Assembly (NCBI GenBank): GCA_029987395.1
Contig: DALTVX010000122.1
Span: 1 to 12,238, forward strand
Reading direction: 5' to 3'
Source of the DNA: Methanocorpusculum sp.
GTDB lineage: Archaea > Halobacteriota > Methanomicrobia > Methanomicrobiales > Methanocorpusculaceae
DNA length: 12,238 nt
Below are positions 7,568-12,238 of the stretch, one piece after another (the first letter of the stretch is position 1; each line of letters starts with the position of its first letter). The notes beneath the pieces were generated by a model that saw only the letters and a program-made list of their open reading frames with translations, was not told where the DNA came from and made no database searches. The position numbers and the translations under genes were made by a program.

Positions 7568-7585
7568 GATTTTGACCAAAAAATC
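7568..7585. terminator. Probable HMG-CoA reductase terminator with an AT-rich dyad
   Basis: On the minus strand, about 40 nt after the HMG-CoA reductase stop, there is a T6 run (7583-7578) flanked by GATTTT/AAAATC arms with a 6-bp spacer. An oligo-T run is enough for archaeal intrinsic termination. The left half (ATTTTGA) also resembles the dyad at 7477-7491. Confidence 0.4.
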
Positions 7586-7623
7586 AGAATGATCAGCGTT
7601 ATGAATGAAGATGATGAGAGAAG

Positions 7624-8838
7624 TTATTTTTCTCCTCTTCCAAGTTCCCTGTGGGCTTTTCCAAGATGCTGGGCTCCAAGTGCCCCAAGAAGAGACAACT
7701 CTCCTGCCAAAACACCAGTTGCCACGATCTCAGAAAATGCTTTTGCATTGTCTCCAGGATTTTCTGCACCGCCTGCCACACCAAGCATCGTGAGACAGGT
7801 ATTCTGGGTAGTGATACCAGTTCCGCCGCCAACTGTTCCGACCTGGAGTGAAGGGAGTGTCACAGAAACATATACACCCCCATCCATAAGATCCACCGTC
7901 GTGATCGCGTTACTTCCCTCGACCACATGAGCCGGATCCTGACCACAGGCGATGAACATGGCGGCGACCACATTCGCGGCTTGTGCATTGAATCCTAAAG
8001 AGGCAGCGCGTGCAGAACCGATCAGGTTTTTTCGTGTATTGACATCTGTAAGTGTAGCTGCATTGGTCTTAAAAACAGAGGAGACGAGTTCATCCGAGAG
8101 AAAAACCCCAGCTGATACTGTTTTTCCACGACCCTCGATAACATTGATCGCAGATGGTTTTTTGTCACAGCACATATTTCCAGATACTGCGACCAATTGT
8201 GCTCCCGTCTCCTCCTCTATTAGATGAGCCGCGGCTTCTGAGGCAAGAGTCACCATGTTCATTCCCATCGCATCCTTTGTGTCAAACTCAAAACGGATAT
8301 AAACACTCGTACCGGCGGTGTACGTGGTAAGCCCGATAAGTTCACCGTGATGTGTGGTTTCCTCGGCAGCGACCTTCAAGAGAAGCAGATTGTCCTCCGC
8401 CCATCTGGCAACATTAGCCGCGTGTGCCACACTCTTTGTCGAAAAGACAGGTGCCCGCGTCATGCCATCTCTGAGAATACGTACCTCTGCACCGCCGGCT
8501 TTGGTAATGGCCCCGCACCCTCTGTTGACCGAGGCGACCAATGCTCCTTCTGTTGTCGCAAGCGGGAGCCAGAAATCACCGTTCGCATACTCACCTTTGA
8601 CGGCCACAGGTCCCGCGACCCCAAGGGGGATCTGAACACACCCGATCATATTTTCGATATTTCGGGTCACTACCCGATCGATGGGTATTGTATAGGCTCC
8701 AACAGCAGAAAGGTCCGTATCGGTCTCCTCTTCCATATATTTACGACGAAGAGAGACGGCATCATCTACCGGCATACTCTTTTCTAACGCGTAAAGTTTT
8801 AGATCTCCCGAGCGGATCTTTGCGAGATACTCATGCAT
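7624..8838 (-). CDS. hmgA: HMG-CoA reductase, class I (404 aa)
   Basis: Reduces 3-hydroxy-3-methylglutaryl-CoA to mevalonate with two NADPH, the committed step toward archaeal isoprenoid membrane lipids. The catalytic set of the class I enzyme is complete: E97 in ATTEGALVASVNRG, K226 in CCDKKPSAIN, D301 in CGQDPAHVVEGSN and H396 in LGKAHRELGRG. The substrate loop NMIGCVQIPLGVAGP (63-77) and the nucleotide motif VGTVGGGTG (333-341) are also present. There is no membrane segment, so this is the soluble archaeal form lacking the eukaryotic sterol-sensing domain. Length is normal. The ATG at 8838 gives the standard N-terminus; no Shine-Dalgarno precedes it, and a TATA-like element about 29 bp upstream suggests a leaderless or nearly leaderless transcript. 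It is a single gene, divergent from thiM. Confidence 0.96.
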   Translation of the reverse strand: MHEYLAKIRSGDLKLYALEKSMPVDDAVSLRRKYMEEETDTDLSAVGAYTIPIDRVVTRNIENMIGCVQIPLGVAGPVAVKGEYANGDFWLPLATTEGALVASVNRGCGAITKAGGAEVRILRDGMTRAPVFSTKSVAHAANVARWAEDNLLLLKVAAEETTHHGELIGLTTYTAGTSVYIRFEFDTKDAMGMNMVTLASEAAAHLIEEETGAQLVAVSGNMCCDKKPSAINVIEGRGKTVSAGVFLSDELVSSVFKTNAATLTDVNTRKNLIGSARAASLGFNAQAANVVAAMFIACGQDPAHVVEGSNAITTVDLMDGGVYVSVTLPSLQVGTVGGGTGITTQNTCLTMLGVAGGAENPGDNAKAFSEIVATGVLAGELSLLGALGAQHLGKAHRELGRGEK

Positions 8839-8890
8839 AATTATACAATAGCTCGGAAAGGACTAATACATTTTTCTCTCAAACAGGCAA
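8839..8890. promoter_or_regulatory. 52-bp divergent promoter region between hmgA and thiM
   Basis: Both promoters must fit here. For thiM (plus strand), TTATACAATA at 8841-8850 is a box A candidate that would start transcription near 8870, leaving a ~20-nt leader with a weak CAGG ribosome-binding site at 8884-8887. For hmgA (minus strand), TGTATTAG at 8871-8864 lies about 29 bp before the ATG. The two pre-initiation complexes would overlap. The space is too short for a TPP riboswitch. Confidence 0.5.
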
Positions 8891-9697
8891 ATGTTATTTA
8901 GACATATGCAGAAATACGCTCAGATCCTGGATCTGGTCAGAGAGAGAAATCCCCTCGTCCATCAGATCACCAATTACGTTACAGTTAATGATTGTGCAAA
9001 TATGACGATATGTTTTGGCGCATCTCCAGTTATGTCACACGCACCAGAGGATGTGGTGGATATGGTCAAAATAGCGAGCGCCCTCGTTCTAAATATCGGA
9101 ACTCTTGATGAAAAACAGATCGAAGGAATGCTCTCTGCAGCAAACGAAGCGAAAATATGCGGTATTCCGATCATACTTGATCCTGTGGGTGCAGGGGCTA
9201 CCAGATACCGCACACAAACCGCAGAGAGGTTTATGAACGAATTTCCCATCGCAGTCGTGAAAGGGAACGCAGGAGAAATCGGTACCCTCGCAGGGGTGTT
9301 GGCATCTGTTCGAGGAGTGGATTCCGAAAACATATCGGGAGACCCGAAGGAAGTAACTCGAAGATATGCAAAAGAATACGGATGCACCATCGTAATGAGC
9401 GGGGCGGAGGATATCGTAAGTGACGGGAAACGCGTCGTCGGCATATCAAACGGCGTACCAATCATGGGAAAAATCTCAGGGACAGGTTGTATGGCGAGCG
9501 CGATATGCGGCGCATGCACCGCGGTTTCCAACCCGATAGACGGATGTATCGCCGCGATGACAGCGCTTGGGATCGCAGGAGAAGAAGCCGCAAAATTCTC
9601 AAAAGGCCCGGGATCATTCAAGCCGGCATTTTTTGACGCGGTTGCTTCACTTACACACGAGCAGTTCATCAAAGCTGCGAGGATCTTTGAATATTAA
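8891..9697 (+). CDS. thiM: Hydroxyethylthiazole kinase (268 aa)
   Basis: Phosphorylates 4-methyl-5-(2-hydroxyethyl)thiazole with ATP, a salvage step in thiamine synthesis. It has the ribokinase-like ThiM fold with family motifs PLVHQITNYVTVNDCAN near the N-terminus, FGASPVM, ALVLNIGTL, ILDPVGAGATRYR, VVKGNAGEI and the ATP/anion-hole motif SGTGCMASAICGA with the active-site Cys. Length is normal. Two starts are possible: ATG at 8891, with a weak CAGG 3 nt upstream of it, or ATG at 8906, five codons later and with no ribosome-binding site; I prefer 8891. Its stop overlaps the start of thiE by one base (TAATG), so the two thiamine genes are co-transcribed and probably translationally coupled. 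No thiC or thiD is present in the window. Confidence 0.94.
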   Translation: MLFRHMQKYAQILDLVRERNPLVHQITNYVTVNDCANMTICFGASPVMSHAPEDVVDMVKIASALVLNIGTLDEKQIEGMLSAANEAKICGIPIILDPVGAGATRYRTQTAERFMNEFPIAVVKGNAGEIGTLAGVLASVRGVDSENISGDPKEVTRRYAKEYGCTIVMSGAEDIVSDGKRVVGISNGVPIMGKISGTGCMASAICGACTAVSNPIDGCIAAMTALGIAGEEAAKFSKGPGSFKPAFFDAVASLTHEQFIKAARIFEY

Positions 9698-10329
9698 TGA
9701 AATATGATCTCTATGTGGTAACTGATGAGGATCTTTCAAACGGTCGTTCCCATGCAGAAATAGCACAGTTGGCCACAATTGGAGGAGCTGACGTGATCCA
9801 ACTCCGTGACAAAAAGATGAACGCAGCAGATCTCTTCGCAGTAGCATTGCAGATCCGCGAGATAACAAAAGATAAAGCCCTCTTTATTGTAAATGATCGG
9901 GTGGATATTGCTCTTGCGTCCAAAGCAGATGGTGTTCACTTAGGGCAGAGGGATCTGCCAGTAAAAGCAGTGCGACGTATCGTCCCAAATGACTTCATCA
10001 TCGGCATTTCGATCGGGTCTGTAGATGAGGCATTAAAAGGAGTCAGAGACGGAGCGAATTATGTGGCAGTGAGCCCGGTTTTTTCCACCAGTTCAAAGCA
10101 GGACGCTGGCTTGGGTCTTGGAGTATCATGCATTGCAGCGGTGAGAAAAGCTGTCCCAGCAAATATCCCAGTCGTTGGTATCGGAGGCCTCAATAGCGAA
10201 AATATTCTCGAAGTCATCTCTGCAGGTCTAGATGGAGTCTGCGTGATCTTCGCTGTAGTGAGTGCTCCCGACATTACAAAAGCTGCAAAAGATCTGCGTG
10301 AAAAAATTAGGATGGCAAAAAATGAGTGA
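9697..10329 (+). CDS. thiE: Thiamine-phosphate synthase (210 aa)
   Basis: Couples hydroxymethylpyrimidine diphosphate with thiazole phosphate, the product of ThiM, to give thiamine phosphate. It is a TIM barrel with the ThiE motifs QLRDKK (35-40), IVNDRVDIALASKADGVHLGQRDLP (64-88; N66 and D67 bind the Mg-pyrophosphate), GISIGSVDEA, YVAVSPVFSTSSK (122-134) and PVVGIGGLNSEN (158-169). Length matches the stand-alone enzyme. It starts on an ATG sharing its A with the thiM stop. Oddity: after the last phosphate-binding strand the family usually has a Ser (V-S-A pattern), but here it is F185 (codon TTC) in VIFAVV, which could affect thiazole-phosphate binding. Every other key motif is intact. Confidence 0.94.
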   Translation: MKYDLYVVTDEDLSNGRSHAEIAQLATIGGADVIQLRDKKMNAADLFAVALQIREITKDKALFIVNDRVDIALASKADGVHLGQRDLPVKAVRRIVPNDFIIGISIGSVDEALKGVRDGANYVAVSPVFSTSSKQDAGLGLGVSCIAAVRKAVPANIPVVGIGGLNSENILEVISAGLDGVCVIFAVVSAPDITKAAKDLREKIRMAKNE

Positions 10330-11248
10330 GAAGATAACGCAGTGGTGTGTGCGGATCCCAGTTCGTGAAGGAGAAGAGGGACGCAGAAGATTGATTGCGG
10401 AGGGAAAGGCGGACAGAAGCCTTCGCCCATACGCCGAGGAAGGATACCTGCTCATCCCAGTTCTGGGAGAAACGAACCTTCAGGCTGAGTTTTCCCCAAC
10501 AATTACCCATGAGGAGTTGGCCCGCCACGAACAGATCGGTGGCATCGTTGTTCTCCAAGAAGACGACATTGCCGGAGCAGAGAAAATCCTTGCAGCACGC
10601 CCCTCAGCTCACACCGCCCTTTATGCCACCTCACCTGTCGAGGGAGAGTTCAGAACGAAAACATTTAAGGTCCTTGCTGGAGAAAATACTACAGAAACCA
10701 TCTATCATGAATACGGTCACAGGATGATCATCGACCTGACCGCCGCGTATTTCTCAGCAAGGCTCTCAAACGAGCGGCAGAGAATTCTCTCTTCCATGAA
10801 AGAGGGAGAGATTGTTCTGGATATGTTCGCTGGGGTCGGACCATTTCCTGTAATGCTGAGCGGGAAGGCAAAATTGTTTGTCGCAAACGACATAAATCCA
10901 TCAGCAGTTTATCTTCTTCAAAAAAATATCAGATTGAATCATCTGCATAACGTTGTCCCCGTACTCGGCGATGCAATGAATCTTCCATTTATGCTCGAAC
11001 CAATGAAATTTGACCGCATAATTATGAATTTACCATTCGCAGCATACGGATTTTTAGCAGGAGCTGCAAACCTTGCAGCTAAAAAAGCAACCATCCACCT
11101 CTACTCCCTTGTCGAGAAGGAAGGAGAGCACAACGAAGATATTTTGCGTGCTTTTCCGGATGCAAAAATTACCGAACGATTCCTTCGATCTTATTCCCCA
11201 ACGAGCTGGCATGCAGTCTACGACATAGAGGTAGGAAATGAAATGTAA
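10322..11248 (+). CDS. trm5: Trm5-type tRNA (guanine37-N1)-methyltransferase (308 aa)
   Basis: Transfers a methyl group from S-adenosylmethionine to N1 of G37 in tRNA, which protects against +1 frameshifting. It has a ~125-residue N-terminal part, then HEYGHRM (129-135), YFSARLSNERQRI (143-155), the SAM-binding loop VLDMFAGVGPFPV (165-177), NDINPSA (189-195), NIRLN (202-206) and the catalytic IIMNLP (233-238). N-L-P rather than N-P-P-Y is typical of Trm5. The frame is open upstream to 10262, but that part lies inside thiE; the ATG at 10322 overlaps thiE by 8 nt and has AGGA 10 nt upstream. It is somewhat shorter than the M. jannaschii enzyme. The wybutosine enzyme Taw2 is a relative, but the motifs favour Trm5. 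Its place behind thiamine genes has no obvious functional reason. Confidence 0.9.
   Translation: MSEKITQWCVRIPVREGEEGRRRLIAEGKADRSLRPYAEEGYLLIPVLGETNLQAEFSPTITHEELARHEQIGGIVVLQEDDIAGAEKILAARPSAHTALYATSPVEGEFRTKTFKVLAGENTTETIYHEYGHRMIIDLTAAYFSARLSNERQRILSSMKEGEIVLDMFAGVGPFPVMLSGKAKLFVANDINPSAVYLLQKNIRLNHLHNVVPVLGDAMNLPFMLEPMKFDRIIMNLPFAAYGFLAGAANLAAKKATIHLYSLVEKEGEHNEDILRAFPDAKITERFLRSYSPTSWHAVYDIEVGNEM
11228..11232 (+). promoter_or_regulatory. Shine-Dalgarno of the trpF-like gene, inside trm5
   Basis: GAGGT lies 5 nt before the ATG at 11238 and within the last codons of trm5. It fixes the start of the trpF-like gene despite the 11-nt overlap and points to coupled translation. Confidence 0.65.
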
Positions 11249-11879
11249 GATCTGCGGAACAGGAAGCTTTGCAGATCTGAAATGCGCCGTTGATGCCAAA
11301 GCAGATGCAATTGGCTTTCTGATGGGGATCACACACAAAACGCAGGATGCAGTAACCCCAGAAGAAGCAGCGGCAATGATCAAAACACTTCCGCCATTTA
11401 TTGAGCCGGTCGCGGTGACACATCTCCAGGATGCAGATTCGATAATCGATATTGTGCAACGATCCAGATGTACCACGCTCCAGATCCAGAACACGATCTC
11501 TCTAGAGGATGTCGCAATGATTCGAGACGCGTTGCCGTATATTCGCGTCATCAAAGCTGTGCATGTAATGGATGCATCAGCCATAAAAACTGCACAAGAG
11601 GTAACAGTCTATGCTGATGCAATAATCTTGGATACGCGAACCACAGACCGACTTGGCGGGACCGGTCTGACCCATGACTGGAGCATCAGTGCAAAGATTG
11701 TGCAGGCCTCCAATATTCCCGTGATCCTGGCCGGTGGCCTCACTCCAGAGAATGTTGCCACGGCGATCCATCAAGTTCAGCCTTATGCAGTGGATGTACA
11801 CACTGGTGTGAAGAGAAATAACGTCAGGGATGCTGAGAAGACAAAAGCATTTGTCGAGGCGGCTCATACAACCATCTGA
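11238..11879 (+). CDS. trpF: TrpF-family phosphoribosylanthranilate isomerase-like protein (213 aa)
   Basis: TrpF isomerises phosphoribosylanthranilate in tryptophan synthesis. This is clearly a TrpF-fold TIM barrel: KICGT with C6 (catalytic base position), ILDTR with D132 (catalytic acid position), GGTGLTHDW (139-147), ILAGGLTPENV and VDVHTGVKRNNVRDAEKTKAF at the phosphate end. Two signature segments differ from classical TrpF: the substrate loop usually containing SPR reads GITHKTQD (30-37), and the QLHG motif reads QIQN (82-85). The gene is not next to other trp genes but is the last of a thiM-thiE-trm5 operon, overlapping trm5 by 11 nt. It may be a true but divergent TrpF or a paralog with another sugar-phosphate substrate; I cannot decide from this window. 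An oligo-T terminator follows. Confidence 0.8.
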   Translation: MKCKICGTGSFADLKCAVDAKADAIGFLMGITHKTQDAVTPEEAAAMIKTLPPFIEPVAVTHLQDADSIIDIVQRSRCTTLQIQNTISLEDVAMIRDALPYIRVIKAVHVMDASAIKTAQEVTVYADAIILDTRTTDRLGGTGLTHDWSISAKIVQASNIPVILAGGLTPENVATAIHQVQPYAVDVHTGVKRNNVRDAEKTKAFVEAAHTTI

Positions 11880-11890
11880 TTCACAAAATA

Positions 11891-11910
11891 TATTTTTTTA
11901 CAAAAAAATA
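11891..11910. terminator. Oligo-T terminator, symmetric on both strands
   Basis: A perfect inverted repeat with 9-bp arms (TA then seven T, spacer AC, seven A then TA) begins 12 nt after the trpF-like stop. The T7 run on the plus strand should end the thiM operon. The same element presents T7 on the minus strand, so it could also stop transcription coming from the 5S side. Confidence 0.6.
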
Positions 11911-12136
11911 GACTTCGATCACTCTCTAAGTAAGGTTTGAAGTATTCACATATTCGGCCATGCCAATACTAAAAAAATCAAATACGATGATCTGTCCCTC
12001 CCTTTTTTCTTTTCTTCTTTGATGTATACAGGATACCTCACGGTACCCGGATAAAACACAGAAGATAAACAAAAAAACATAGCTACCACTCGTAACAAAA
12101 AAAACACAAAATACAAAACATCGTAAAACAATAAAA
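11911..12136. other. AT-rich gene-free spacer between convergent units
   Basis: I find no convincing gene here; short open frames on the minus strand run into the 5S rRNA and are rich in improbable residues. It contains a pyrimidine tract (12000-12020) that could serve as a second plus-strand terminator. Runs of seven or eight A at 11971-11977, 12071-12077 and 12097-12104 read as oligo-T terminators on the minus strand, that is, downstream of 5S. No tRNA shape is visible. Confidence 0.6.
12097..12104 (-). terminator. Oligo-T terminator downstream of 5S rRNA
   Basis: Eight T on the minus strand, about 33 nt past the end of the 5S gene. A shorter TTTTATTGTTTT stretch follows the 5S 3' end immediately. 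Archaeal polymerase terminates at such T runs without needing a hairpin. Confidence 0.5.
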
Positions 12137-12238
12137 GGGGGGTGCAGCGTTGACCAGTTCCCGAGAATTCGCATATCTCAGTACAATGACCGACGCAAGA
12201 GAGCTTAACTGCCGGGTTCGGAATGGGTCCGGGTGGAA
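12137..12238 (-). rRNA. rrf: 5S ribosomal RNA, 5' end cut by window edge
   Basis: Read on the minus strand, the sequence contains the conserved 5S core CCCATTCCGAAC, then CCGGCAGTTAAGC, then a helix IV/V arm ending CTCGGGAACTGG, and a C-rich 3' strand (GCTGCACCCCCC) that should pair with the missing 5' end in helix I. About 100 of the usual ~120 nt are visible; the rest lies off the right edge. The exact 3' end is uncertain by a few bases. In this orientation a 23S gene, if this is a standard rRNA operon, would lie to the right. It converges on the thiM operon. Confidence 0.9.

Larger units (their letters stand above)
7427..7623 (-). promoter_or_regulatory. Upstream/leader region of the aromatic operon
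   Basis: This 197-bp gap separates the HMG-CoA reductase stop from the ADTH synthase start and is clearly more AT-rich than the genes. On the minus strand it holds, in order, an oligo-T signal that could end the HMG-CoA reductase transcript, an A-rich stretch, a TATA-like box, an AT-rich dyad and a palindrome against the start codon. If the TATA box is used, the leader would be roughly 70 nt, which is inference. No protein gene is visible here apart from a five-codon open frame at 7456-7439 that I do not trust. Confidence 0.6.

Noticed and set aside
8851..8890. TPP riboswitch upstream of thiM
   Set aside because: The leader is at most ~50 nt, too short for the aptamer, and the conserved CUGAGA core is not visible.
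8974..9672. 232-codon minus-strand open frame over thiM
   Set aside because: It is a mirror of thiM in the opposite strand, with no recognisable domain and no promoter or ribosome-binding site.
10262..10321. N-terminal extension of 20 codons on trm5
   Set aside because: It lies entirely inside thiE. The ATG at 10322, with AGGA upstream, gives a normal short overlap.
11926..12174. 82-codon minus-strand open frame in the right intergenic region
   Set aside because: It starts inside the 5S rRNA and is made of Phe/Val/Cys-rich low-complexity sequence from A/T runs, so it is not a plausible protein.

Overview
The window looks like part of a methanogenic archaeal chromosome, most plausibly from the Methanomicrobiales (a Methanocorpusculum-like genome would fit, but this is a guess from gene content, not a match). 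The archaeal signs are a non-classical entry to the shikimate pathway (ADTH synthase plus 3-dehydroquinate synthase II instead of DAHP synthase plus AroB), a GHMP-type shikimate kinase, a class I HMG-CoA reductase, a Trm5 tRNA methyltransferase, TATA-like boxes, oligo-T terminators and ATGA-type gene overlaps.

Region 1 (7426 down to 1, minus strand) is one tightly packed aromatic amino acid operon. In transcription order it encodes ADTH synthase, 3-dehydroquinate synthase II, a fused 3-dehydroquinate dehydratase/shikimate dehydrogenase, shikimate kinase, EPSP synthase, chorismate synthase and a fused chorismate mutase/prephenate dehydrogenase cut by the left edge. Gene order, and domain order inside both fusion proteins, follows the order of the chemical steps. 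Junctions are overlaps of 4 to 8 nt, direct abutment, or one 6-nt gap. The operon has its own AT-rich promoter region (7427-7623), with a perfect 17-bp palindrome two bases upstream of the first start codon and a second dyad further up the leader.

Region 2 (8838-7624, minus strand) is a single HMG-CoA reductase gene for archaeal lipid synthesis. It is divergent from region 3 across only 52 bp, which must hold both promoters.

Region 3 (8891-11879, plus strand) is a four-gene overlapping operon: thiM and thiE (thiazole salvage and thiamine phosphate synthesis), a trm5-type tRNA m1G37 methyltransferase, and a TrpF-family TIM barrel whose substrate-binding motifs differ from classical TrpF.

Region 4 (11880-12238) is a gene-free, AT-rich stretch between convergent units with oligo-T terminator signals for both strands. 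It is followed by a 5S rRNA gene on the minus strand, truncated at its 5' end by the right edge and perhaps the tail of an rRNA operon.

I saw no mobile element, CRISPR array, tRNA or defence gene. Most genes belong to well-known families. The points of interest are the colinear pathway operon, its leader palindromes, the AroD-AroE fusion, several motif deviations and the unusual TrpF-like protein.
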